From an uncultured Collinsella sp. (GTDB lineage Bacteria > Actinomycetota > Coriobacteriia > Coriobacteriales > Coriobacteriaceae): a stretch of DNA of 8,687 bases. Numbering within the stretch: the first letter of the stretch is position 1; each line of letters starts with the position of its first letter. Both the position numbers and the translations under genes were made by a program. Positions 1-6,273 of the stretch are shown in pieces. Under the pieces are notes generated by a model that was not told the DNA's origin, did not search any database, and saw only the letters and a program-made list of their open reading frames with translations. The stretch lies in NCBI GenBank assembly GCA_902494685.1, contig CABUUE010000057.1, positions 1 through 8,687 of the forward strand, given 5' to 3'.

Positions 1-16
1 CAATATTTACTTTTCT

Positions 17-65
17 AGTAAGCCGATGCGACAAAGGGGCTGTCCCTTTGTCGCATCGGCTTACT
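17..65. repeat. Perfect 22-bp inverted repeat (hairpin)
   Basis: Bases 17-38 are the exact reverse complement of 44-65, with a 5-nt loop at 39-43. As RNA this is a very stable stem-loop. On the plus strand it is followed by a T-rich stretch (66-80), so it could end transcription of a plus-strand gene lying left of the window. On the minus strand no T-run follows. It could also be a dispersed palindromic repeat. The inverted repeat is certain; its role is not. Confidence 0.75.
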
Positions 66-142
66 GTATTTATATTTTCCTGTTTTACCTTTGCAGGTTC
101 TAATGGAGGGGATACCGAAGTAGCTGCTAGTAAGTAAACGCA

Positions 143-246
143 GCCGCTCTGCCGGAGCCGCCCTTATATCGTTCCACGCGCAGTTTCGCAGCGAAGCGAG
201 AATGTTTGAGCATGGAATGATATAAGGGCGGCTCCGGCAGAGCGGC
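143..246. repeat. Long inverted repeat, 34-bp arms, nested central dyad
   Basis: The left arm 143-176 pairs with the right arm 213-246 along all 34 positions, with one G-T wobble (171/218). The 36-nt middle (177-212) holds a smaller dyad, TTCGC-A-GCGAA, at 185-195, so the structure is nested. It starts 10 bp past the stop codon of the minus-strand glycosyltransferase, so that gene's transcript would run into the stem. No T-run follows on either strand, so it is not a standard intrinsic terminator. A REP- or MITE-like chromosomal element or a 3' mRNA-stabilising structure are the main alternatives. No flanking target-site duplication is evident. Confidence 0.75.
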
Positions 247-256
247 GGACATTCGA

Positions 257-1558
257 CTAGCGGATATGCGCGGGCTTTCCTCCCCAGTAGAAGCGGCAGA
301 AGGCTCGTTTGCGCTTTTGGGGTTTGCATACGAGCTCCATGGTGGCGATGGCTATGTCTTCGGCTGCGTGGGGGCGGCGTAGTACTTCGCCGTTGATGAG
401 TAGGGCTTTGAGTGATTCGGGATGGTCGTGCAAGTGACGTAGGGTTACGATGAGTTCACGTGCGGTGGTGACGTGCATGCTGGCGCCCATGCCGGTAAGC
501 ATCGTGGTGTTGGCCTTTTCCTGACCGTATGATTTGCCCAGCAGGATCATCGGCAGATGAGCGCACAGGCACTCGGTGACCGTGAGTCCGCCTGATTTGA
601 GGATTGCCAGGTCGCAGCCGTGCATGAGGGCCGCCATGTCGTCCACGTAGTCCAGAACCGTGACGTTGTCGAGCTTCATGGCGTCGAAGAGCGTCTTGAG
701 TCGGGCGGCGTATTCCTTATCCTTGCCCGGTAAAAAGACAAAGTGCATGTCCTCAAAGCTGCGTAAGAAGGGGAGCGTGTGGTCCATCGCGGCACGGAAA
801 CGCACGTATGGTTGGGGCAAACTGGCGCCGGCCATCACCAATACGACGGTTTTGTCTATGGGGAGATTGAACTTCTTTAGCTCTTCCTCACGATTGTAAT
901 CCGTATCGAACCCGGCGCGAATGGGGATGCCTGTAATGCGGATCTTTGCCTCGGGAACCTTGCGGGGGCGGAGTGTTTCGGCCATAAACTCATTTGCCAC
1001 GCAGAATAGGTCGGTGTCCTTATGGGGCCACCAGCCCTCGACCTCGTAATCGGTCGGTACGCAAATGACGGGATAATCGATGCCCGTAATGATGCGCGCG
1101 CCGACGGCGACGTTGGCTGCCGTGATGTGCGTGGCGACCACGGCAATGGGCCTACGAGTCCGAACGTACTCGTTAAATGCGGGGAACATGATGCGCGACC
1201 ATGCCGTGCCACCGCCCCAAAGCAGGTGTCCGGTAAGGGTATAACGCCAGGTCAAGTCATAAATTGGGCGCGTGGCGCCGGTAAACGAGGCGGCCGTTTT
1301 GTTGCCGTCGAATTTTATGCGTCCAAAATCGAGGATATCGAGCACTTCAATCTCAACATCCTCGGGGATGCCATTGGTGCCGCGGATAAGGTCGAATGCC
1401 TGCGCAATCGCATTTGCGGCGGCCTTGTGGCCCGAGCCGACCGAGGCGTGCACGATGGTCACGAGAGGTTTTTGCTGAGCCAAGAGCGTGGTTTGTTCCG
1501 ATTGGGGAGTGCTGTGTGTGAGCAGGGGAGCGTCGTCGCGCGTCTGCGTTTGATCCAT
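257..1558 (-). CDS. MGDG synthase/UgtP-like glycolipid glycosyltransferase
   Basis: This 433-aa protein belongs to the MGDG-synthase/processive diacylglycerol glucosyltransferase family (GT28, GT-B fold). The family transfers a sugar from a UDP-sugar to diacylglycerol at the inner face of the membrane, giving glycolipids. The N-terminal domain opens with the acceptor-side signature GSGHKAA (residues 41-47) after a roughly 30-residue polar lead. A family-like stretch, PTDYEVEGWWPHKDTDLF, lies at 168-185. The C-terminal donor-binding domain has KSGGLTVTE (321-329) and GQE (345-347). The tail (from about 411) is basic and aromatic and could lie on the membrane. No signal peptide or transmembrane helix is seen. 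The start is supported by GGGGAG at 1565-1570, six bases upstream. The gene is divergent from trxB, and a long inverted repeat follows its stop. The exact sugar and acceptor cannot be read from the sequence; a MurG-like role is less likely because of the GSGHK motif. Confidence 0.88.
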   Translation of the reverse strand: MDQTQTRDDAPLLTHSTPQSEQTTLLAQQKPLVTIVHASVGSGHKAAANAIAQAFDLIRGTNGIPEDVEIEVLDILDFGRIKFDGNKTAASFTGATRPIYDLTWRYTLTGHLLWGGGTAWSRIMFPAFNEYVRTRRPIAVVATHITAANVAVGARIITGIDYPVICVPTDYEVEGWWPHKDTDLFCVANEFMAETLRPRKVPEAKIRITGIPIRAGFDTDYNREEELKKFNLPIDKTVVLVMAGASLPQPYVRFRAAMDHTLPFLRSFEDMHFVFLPGKDKEYAARLKTLFDAMKLDNVTVLDYVDDMAALMHGCDLAILKSGGLTVTECLCAHLPMILLGKSYGQEKANTTMLTGMGASMHVTTARELIVTLRHLHDHPESLKALLINGEVLRRPHAAEDIAIATMELVCKPQKRKRAFCRFYWGGKPAHIR

Positions 1559-1594
1559 CGATAACTCCCCTTCATCTTAGTTTCGCAAGGAATC

Positions 1595-1624
1595 ATTGTA
1601 GTGCATGAGTGTCACGTTCGTCTA
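1595..1624 (-). promoter_or_regulatory. Putative sigma-70 promoter of the glycosyltransferase
   Basis: Read on the minus strand, a -10 box TACAAT (1595-1600) lies 18 bp from a -35-like TAGACG (1619-1624). Transcription would start near 1588, giving a leader of about 30 nt that includes the ribosome binding site. I see no equally good promoter for the divergent trxB in the same gap. Confidence 0.45.
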
Positions 1625-1675
1625 AATTTGGGTATGAGCGCAAAGAATGCCAATCTTTCGACAGGAGGTCTCTTC

Positions 1676-2614
1676 ATGACTACCCATCAGCCGATCGATG
1701 TTGCTATTATCGGCGGCGGCCCTGCGGGCTATGCCGCAGCCATTTATACGGCGCGTGCCAACCTAACGACGACTGTGATTGAACAGGGCATGTCGGGAGG
1801 ACAGATCGCCACAACCAATGAGGTCGAGAACTATCCGGGCATTCCGCTGCTGAGTGGAGCCGAGCTTGGCGAGCGTTTTCAGCAGCATGCAGAGGGCCTG
1901 GGAGCACAGGTTGCATGGAGCATGGTTACGGGTATCGATTACGATGCCGATTCAGCGCTGTTTACGGTACATCACGATACGGGCGATACGGTTGCCTCGA
2001 GCGTTATCGCTTGCATGGGTGCCACGCCGCGATCTGCGGGTTTTGTTGGCGAGGATACGTATCGCGGTCGTGGCGTTTCGTATTGCGCGACGTGCGACGG
2101 CATGTTCTTTCGTGGCAAGCAGGTTTTTGTTATCGGCGGCGGCAATGCTGCCTGCGAGGAAGCCCTGTTCTTGTCAGAAATCGCCAGCAGCGTGACCATC
2201 GTTTTGCGCCGCGATCAGTTCCGTGCCCCTGATGGCGTGGTTCAAAAGGTGCTCGCAAAAGATAATATTTCAGTTAGGTACCAAACTAGTATTGTGGAAC
2301 TATCAGGCGAGGCCATGCCCACGACTATCACCTTTAAGGACAACGCTACCGGTGGCACCTATTCTGAGTCCTTTGATCCTGGTTCGTTTGGCATTTTTGT
2401 CTTTGCTGGCACGCAGCCCCATACTGAGCTTGTAGAGCATCTGGTAGATCTGGCTCCCGACGGCGGTATTGTGACCGACGAATCGATGGCCACCCGCACG
2501 CCTGGCTTATTTGCTGCCGGCGATATCCGTTCCAAGCGGTTACGTCAAGTTGTGACCGCCGTTTCGGACGGAGCTATAGCGGCTACCAGTGCATACGCTT
2601 TCCTGCACGGATAA
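1676..2614 (+). CDS. trxB: Thioredoxin-disulfide reductase
   Basis: This 312-aa cytoplasmic flavoenzyme passes electrons from NADPH through FAD and a redox disulfide to thioredoxin; the length is typical of the low-molecular-weight family. The FAD-binding GGGPAG is at residues 13-18. The redox-active Cys pair CATC is at 137-140, inside the usual C-x2-C-D-G context. The second dinucleotide-binding motif GGGNAACEEA is at 154-163, and RRDQFRA (178-184) matches the NADPH-specific helix of the family. AGDIR at 281-285 is the C-terminal FAD signature. I chose ATG 1676 because AGGAGG at 1663-1668 sits 7 bp before it; the frame stays open upstream to 1601, but that start has no such site. No thioredoxin gene is adjacent. 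A palindromic terminator follows the stop. Other flavin oxidoreductases of this fold are possible, but the CATC pair favours TrxB. Confidence 0.93.
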   Translation: MTTHQPIDVAIIGGGPAGYAAAIYTARANLTTTVIEQGMSGGQIATTNEVENYPGIPLLSGAELGERFQQHAEGLGAQVAWSMVTGIDYDADSALFTVHHDTGDTVASSVIACMGATPRSAGFVGEDTYRGRGVSYCATCDGMFFRGKQVFVIGGGNAACEEALFLSEIASSVTIVLRRDQFRAPDGVVQKVLAKDNISVRYQTSIVELSGEAMPTTITFKDNATGGTYSESFDPGSFGIFVFAGTQPHTELVEHLVDLAPDGGIVTDESMATRTPGLFAAGDIRSKRLRQVVTAVSDGAIAATSAYAFLHG

Positions 2615-2653
2615 GTACGATAATATATCTTATGTAAGGTTGTTCTATCACTT

Positions 2654-2708
2654 AAACATCCTGCACAACGAGCTTAAGGCAACGTTGTCGCGGGATGTTT
2701 TGTTGTGC
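2654..2708 (+). terminator. Intrinsic terminator after trxB
   Basis: Bases 2654-2670 pair with 2683-2700, with one wobble and one bulged base, around a 12-nt loop. A T-rich stretch begins in the right arm and continues to about 2706. It lies 39 bp past the trxB stop codon on the same strand. Confidence 0.75.
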
Positions 2709-2784
2709 AAAGTCTGAGCCAATTATCTTGCGGCCGGACCCGAGCCAAAGCCGATGATCATATCGTTCATTGTGGTATGCAAAA

Positions 2785-2797
2785 CTAGATAATCTAG
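2785..2797. promoter_or_regulatory. 13-bp dyad, probable operator of the DUF1836 gene
   Basis: CTAGAT-A-ATCTAG is a perfect palindrome with 6-bp arms and a single central base. It lies 32 bp before the DUF1836 start codon, in an AT-rich promoter-like stretch. TTGTGG (2770-2775) and TAGAAT (2795-2800) are separated by 19 bp, a long spacer of the kind seen at MerR-type promoters. TACAAT (2800-2805) is a competing -10 box. An operator used by the adjacent regulator is an inference; only the dyad itself is seen. Confidence 0.45.
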
Positions 2798-2829
2798 AAT
2801 ACAATATAAAAAATGAACGGAGGTACCAT

Positions 2830-3441
2830 ATGAATCACGTTAAACATGTCATTCCTATGTCCGATACATCGGTTAGCATTAGCCCAGAGGATATTCAGCC
2901 CACGGTGCTACCTGATGCATTTATCCAGTCTGATATGGTCCGCAAACTCAATACGCTCAGCTTGGCGCGCTATAACCAGTTGCCGAATGTAACGCTCTAC
3001 CGTGACCAGGTTATTGAGTACATTGAACTGTGGATGGAGCCACTTTCGATTTGTGTGGAGCAGCCCGTCATTACGCCTTCGATGATCAACAACTACGTAA
3101 AGGTCGGCCTCGTTCCCGCTCCGGTTAAAAAGCAGTATGGTCGTGAGCAGATTGCGCGTCTCATCGCCATCTGTATTTTTAAGCAGGTACTGCCCATCGC
3201 TGCGGTTCAGGCGCTCTTTAATATTCAGCGCCTGAGCTACGATGCGCCGACCGCCTTTGACTATGTGGTCGATCAGCTCGAGGCATCGATTCGTGCGGCG
3301 TTCTCCATTGAGCAGGCTCCCGTAGCCGATACGGCTCATCAGGTCACACGCGAGTCGCTGCTCGTGCGCAGCGCGGTATCGTCTTTTGTATCGAAGGCGT
3401 ATCTCATGAGCTATCTAAAGTTCAACGGGTTTAATAGCTAG
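2830..3441 (+). CDS. DUF1836 MerR-like transcriptional regulator
   Basis: This 203-aa cytoplasmic protein matches the DUF1836 family, predicted winged-helix DNA-binding proteins related to MerR. The recognition region is at about residues 81-112: ITPSMINNYVKVGLVPAPVK is followed by a YGREQIARLI stretch, the family's hallmark pattern. A helical, mostly hydrophobic region with LIAICIFKQVLPI (111-123) follows. The C-terminal 60 residues are less recognisable and may bind a ligand or form dimers. The start at 2830 is fixed by GGAGG at 2819-2823, six bases upstream; the frame is open back to 2770, but without a ribosome binding site. The gene stands alone between two terminators. A perfect dyad in its promoter region suggests autoregulation. 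No target or effector is known to me for this family. Confidence 0.85.
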   Translation: MNHVKHVIPMSDTSVSISPEDIQPTVLPDAFIQSDMVRKLNTLSLARYNQLPNVTLYRDQVIEYIELWMEPLSICVEQPVITPSMINNYVKVGLVPAPVKKQYGREQIARLIAICIFKQVLPIAAVQALFNIQRLSYDAPTAFDYVVDQLEASIRAAFSIEQAPVADTAHQVTRESLLVRSAVSSFVSKAYLMSYLKFNGFNS

Positions 3442-3453
3442 CCGATGTACAAG

Positions 3454-3505
3454 ACGGGCGGGACAAAGAGCCATCAGACACTTTATCCCGCCCGTGTTTT
3501 TGTTT
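3454..3505 (+). terminator. Strong intrinsic terminator between convergent genes
   Basis: Bases 3454-3468 pair with 3481-3495 (15-bp GC-rich stem, one mismatch, 12-nt loop), followed by GTTTTTGTTT on the plus strand. It ends the DUF1836 transcript 12 bp past its stop. The minus-strand DegV gene ends at 3515, so the same stem may also slow its transcript, though no T-run follows in that direction. Confidence 0.85.
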
Positions 3506-3514
3506 AGTTGGACG

Positions 3515-4381
3515 TTATTGGCCCGATGCCACGCCCATGCCGTAGCCGATAATGAGCCCGTGCATCTCGGCATAGTATGAATCCAGTCCGTTGCAGGGCA
3601 TGATGATGGTCTTGGAGCCGGGCCAATGCTCCACAATGCGGCTGGCAAGTGCCTGGGCACCCGCCTCATTCTCGACATGGTCGATGACGACTTCTCCACC
3701 GGTAAAGCCTTCGGCCTCCATGGTATCGACAATCTTGCCAAGCATCTTCTTTTCGCCACGGGTGTGACCAACGAGCTTAATCTCCCCTGCCTCGCTTGCT
3801 GTGCCTAAAACTCGAATGTTGAGTTTATTGGCGATAACCCCGGCTGCCTTGGGAATACGTCCGGCCTTGGAGAGATTTTCGTAATTGCACAGGCTAAAGA
3901 GGATCTTGCTGTTCTGTTCCAGCTCATCAAAATAGTCGCAGGCTTCCTCAAATGAAACCTCTGGATTGTTTGCGAGATAGCGGTCGAACAGCAGGAAGAT
4001 CAGATCCATTTTGCCGCCGGCTCCGCGTGAATTGACCAAATGAATCTGTCGGTTCGGATCCTCGGCAAGAACCAAATCGCGTGCCGTGGCCGCGGCATTA
4101 TAGCTTCCCGAGACGCCCTCCGAGATGGGCATGCAAATCGTCTTGTCGGCAAGCCTAAAGAGTTCGGTCCACTCGCCTACGCTCGGACAGGCACTCGAAG
4201 AAGCGCCCGACTCCGCCTGCACGGCGCAATTGAGTTCGTGAACGTCGAGCGTGAGGTCATCGACGAACTCACGCTCCCCCACTCGAATTTTGAGGGGTGC
4301 AAATGCAAAGATGGTATGGGGCGCGGTCGGTTGCCAATCGCGGAGGTTGCAGCTCGAATCGGAGATAAGTGCCCAGCTCAT
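3515..4381 (-). CDS. DegV family fatty-acid-binding protein
   Basis: This 288-aa cytoplasmic protein belongs to the DegV family. Members bind a fatty acid in a pocket between two domains and, in Gram-positive bacteria, FakB members present it to the kinase FakA. The N-terminal SDSSCNL (residues 7-13) corresponds to the family's SDST-D-L start. SSACPS (62-67) matches the conserved T/S-S-x-P-S loop that holds the carboxylate. SEGVSGSYNAA (87-97) matches the usual S-x-LSGTYQSA segment. NLSKAGRIPKAAG, near the middle, matches the L-x-RGGRI region, and the protein ends in GYGMGVASGQ, like the G-x-G-x-x-GV ending of the family. The start has AAAGGA upstream. No FakA-like kinase is in the window, so a FakB role is unproven. 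The ligand cannot be named. Confidence 0.9.
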   Translation of the reverse strand: MSWALISDSSCNLRDWQPTAPHTIFAFAPLKIRVGEREFVDDLTLDVHELNCAVQAESGASSSACPSVGEWTELFRLADKTICMPISEGVSGSYNAAATARDLVLAEDPNRQIHLVNSRGAGGKMDLIFLLFDRYLANNPEVSFEEACDYFDELEQNSKILFSLCNYENLSKAGRIPKAAGVIANKLNIRVLGTASEAGEIKLVGHTRGEKKMLGKIVDTMEAEGFTGGEVVIDHVENEAGAQALASRIVEHWPGSKTIIMPCNGLDSYYAEMHGLIIGYGMGVASGQ

Positions 4382-4410
4382 AGAGGGTCCTTTCTAAATG
4401 TTTCTCATAT

Positions 4411-4439
4411 ATTATAGCCATCTTGCTTACCTATGAAAC
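4411..4439 (-). promoter_or_regulatory. Putative sigma-70 promoter of the DegV gene
   Basis: A consensus -10 box TATAAT (minus strand, 4411-4416) has a weak -35-like GTTTCA (4434-4439) 17 bp upstream. The leader would be about 25 nt long. A short inverted repeat, CTAGT/ACTAG (4446-4462), lies just upstream of the -35. Confidence 0.6.
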
Positions 4440-4490
4440 GTGCATCTAGTATTGAAAACTAGCTCATTGGGATCATGTATGGAGCACGGT

Positions 4491-4532
4491 CCTAAATAAA
4501 TGAACCTCGCAGCCCAAAGACCACGAGGTTCA
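4491..4532 (-). terminator. Intrinsic terminator of the pgsA-to-NlpC/P60 cluster
   Basis: On the minus strand a 9-bp stem (4524-4532 with 4501-4509, 14-nt loop) is followed by TTTATTTAGG (4500-4491). It lies 24 bp past the stop of the NlpC/P60 gene and is the only clear terminator in the five-gene minus-strand cluster. Confidence 0.8.
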
Positions 4533-4556
4533 CATTCGTTTGCTATACAGAGTGAC

Positions 4557-5672
4557 TTAGTAGCGCACGAAAATGTAGTTGTTGTTCATGCCGGCTGCGA
4601 CAGAGCTGATGATAACGCCCGTGTTGTAGTCGGAAGCATGGATCATCTGGCCGCCACCAATATAGATGCCGGTGTGGTAAGAGTTGACCACAACGTCACC
4701 CGGCTGAGGATCGGAAACGCGCGTCCAACCCATAAACGTGCCGGTGGTGCCCAAACGGCAGTAGCGACCGGTGAGGCAGTAGCTCACAAAGCCGGAGCAG
4801 TCAAAGCTGTTCGGGCCAATGCCGCCCCAGGAATAAGCACAACCAAGCTTGCTGTAGGCGCGCGAAACAACACTGCCGCCGTCAACGGACTGGCTCGGCG
4901 CCGAAGGGGTTGGAGCCGGAGCGGGCTGCGGCGTAGGGGCAGGAGCGGGCGTGGGAGTGGGGGCAGGCGTGTTGCCGCCGTCATTGGTCGTACCGCCACC
5001 TTTGTTAGTGTTCTCAGTCGTGCCAGTGGTCTCGGTGCTCACCGTGGCCTTCTCGGCGGTGCTGGCGTTAATGCCGGCCTGCAGTGCTGCGTTGGCCTCG
5101 GCCTCGGCGGCAAGCTCGGCCTGCAGTTGGGAGTCCAGAGAGCTCACAACATTCTGAGCCTCGGCCTGCTGAGCATTGAGCTCGTCAACCTTCTTTTGTG
5201 TGGCGGCGACGTTCTTCTCCTGCTCGGCCTGCTTGTCGGTGAGCTCCTGCTTAAGCTCCTTGACATCTTGGATGGTCTGGGCCTGCTTGTCGGAAACCTT
5301 GCCGTAGTAGAACAGGCGGTTGAGCATATCGCCTAGGTCATCGACGCCCGTCAGGACCTGGAGCAGGCTCAGACCGCCGGTCTTGTACTCACCGGCAACG
5401 TAGTTAGAGAGCTTGACCTGACCATCGGCGATCTCCTGCTGCTTTTGCGTGATCTCACCGGCGGTCTGGTCGAGTGCTTGCGTCTGAGTGGCGAGCTCGT
5501 CGTAGATCTGCTGGGTTTGCGTGCCAATCTGCTCGAGCTTGGTACGAGCAGCGGCAAGGTCGGATGCGGTATCGGCATAGGCAGGAGCCGCGAGGCCCAG
5601 GCCCAAAACACAAGCGAGGGTTGCCGTAGCAGCGCAGCGTGCCATGTTTTTGTGCGTGTTTGCTGTGCGCAT
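4557..5672 (-). CDS. Secreted coiled-coil NlpC/P60 peptidoglycan hydrolase
   Basis: This 371-aa exported protein is built like the CwlO/PcsB/RipA group, which cut peptide cross-links of peptidoglycan during growth and daughter-cell separation. A signal peptide covers about residues 1-33 (basic start, hydrophobic core, AYA before the predicted cut). Two coiled-coil stretches follow, about 36-115 and 130-205, with a PcsB-like DDLGDMLNRLFYYGKVSDKQ segment between them. A Thr/Pro/Ala/Gly linker spans about 206-262. The C-terminal NlpC/P60 domain has the catalytic Cys in SFDCSGF (C292), His in YHTGIYIG (H333) and a likely third residue in MIHAS (H345). Three further cysteines (278, 299, 305) are present. 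No SH3 or LysM domain is seen. The start has AAAGGA upstream. The gene lies 32 bp after apt and ends the cluster. In relatives the coiled coil is controlled by FtsEX; FtsEX is not in this window. The substrate bond is inferred from the family. Confidence 0.92.
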   Translation of the reverse strand: MRTANTHKNMARCAATATLACVLGLGLAAPAYADTASDLAAARTKLEQIGTQTQQIYDELATQTQALDQTAGEITQKQQEIADGQVKLSNYVAGEYKTGGLSLLQVLTGVDDLGDMLNRLFYYGKVSDKQAQTIQDVKELKQELTDKQAEQEKNVAATQKKVDELNAQQAEAQNVVSSLDSQLQAELAAEAEANAALQAGINASTAEKATVSTETTGTTENTNKGGGTTNDGGNTPAPTPTPAPAPTPQPAPAPTPSAPSQSVDGGSVVSRAYSKLGCAYSWGGIGPNSFDCSGFVSYCLTGRYCRLGTTGTFMGWTRVSDPQPGDVVVNSYHTGIYIGGGQMIHASDYNTGVIISSVAAGMNNNYIFVRY

Positions 5673-5704
5673 GGAGCTTCCTTTCCGGTATCTAAGGGTA
5701 GCGG

Positions 5705-6235
5705 CTAGTCCACCGTTACCAGGCTAAAGAGCTCGACGTCCTCGTTGGAGGGCGTGAGCTTCTCGCGCGGGTTGAGAAACGCAAGCTCAAGGATACAACC
5801 GTAGCCTACAAGCTTTGCGCCCATATCTCGCACCAGTTTACCTGTTGCCTCGACGGTTCCACCCGTCGCGACCAAGTCATCCAGAATCAACACGGTATCT
5901 TTAGAGGTAATGGCATCGGCGTGGATCTCGATAGAGTCGGTGCCGTATTCGAGCTCGTAGCTCTGGCTCACCGTCTTGCGCGGCAGCTTGCCCGGCTTGC
6001 GCGCGGGCACAAATCCAGCGCCCAGAGCGACGGCCACGGGCACGCCAACCATAAAGCCGCGAGCCTCGGGACCCACGACCTTGGTGATGCCCGTGCCGGC
6101 AAAATGCTCGGCCAGGGCATCTACCATGGCCTTTAGTGCCTCGGGATTACCAAAGAGCGGCGTGATGTCCTTAAAGACGACTCCGGGCTCGGGATAGTCG
6201 GGGATGTCGACGATATGAGATTCGAAGTCGTACAT
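5705..6235 (-). CDS. apt: Adenine phosphoribosyltransferase
   Basis: This 176-aa cytoplasmic enzyme joins adenine and PRPP to give AMP and pyrophosphate (purine salvage). The N-terminal region PDYPEPGVVFKDITPLF (residues 12-28) is diagnostic of Apt. GPEARGF (55-61) and the flexible-loop region with ARKPGKLPRKT (78-88) match the family. The PRPP-binding motif VLILDDLVATGGTVEA covers 115-130. Length is typical. I prefer ATG 6235 because AAAGG lies six bases upstream; an in-frame ATG at 6250 would add five residues but has only a weak site. The gene sits 38 bp after the MerR regulator and 32 bp before the hydrolase, on the same strand and with no terminator between, so co-transcription is likely. 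Confidence 0.95.
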   Translation of the reverse strand: MYDFESHIVDIPDYPEPGVVFKDITPLFGNPEALKAMVDALAEHFAGTGITKVVGPEARGFMVGVPVAVALGAGFVPARKPGKLPRKTVSQSYELEYGTDSIEIHADAITSKDTVLILDDLVATGGTVEATGKLVRDMGAKLVGYGCILELAFLNPREKLTPSNEDVELFSLVTVD

Positions 6236-6273
6236 GGCTTGACCTTTCATGGGAGGCTGGTTTGCAGCAGCGT

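Noticed and set aside
15..329. Minus-strand open frame of 104 codons across the two left palindromes
   Set aside because: It runs through both inverted repeats and into the glycosyltransferase 3' end; no motif and no ribosome binding site, so chance is the better explanation.
1022..1564. Plus-strand open frame of 180 codons opposite the glycosyltransferase
   Set aside because: No recognisable domain or start signal; it lies wholly within the well-supported minus-strand gene.
1596..1675. Possible trxB promoter in the divergent gap
   Set aside because: Candidate boxes (TTGTAG, TATGAG) have wrong spacing or poor partners; not good enough to annotate.
3454..3495. Shared GACAAAG core between this terminator and the hairpin at 17-65
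   Set aside because: Only about seven bases in common; not enough to call one repeat family.
4446..4462. CTAGT/ACTAG short inverted repeat upstream of the DegV promoter
   Set aside because: Five-base arms around seven bases are expected by chance; mentioned with the promoter only.
4500..5336. Plus-strand open frame of 278 codons opposite the NlpC/P60 gene
   Set aside because: Low-complexity Gly/Ala/Leu/Arg-rich translation, no ribosome binding site or family motif; it mirrors the clearly real hydrolase.
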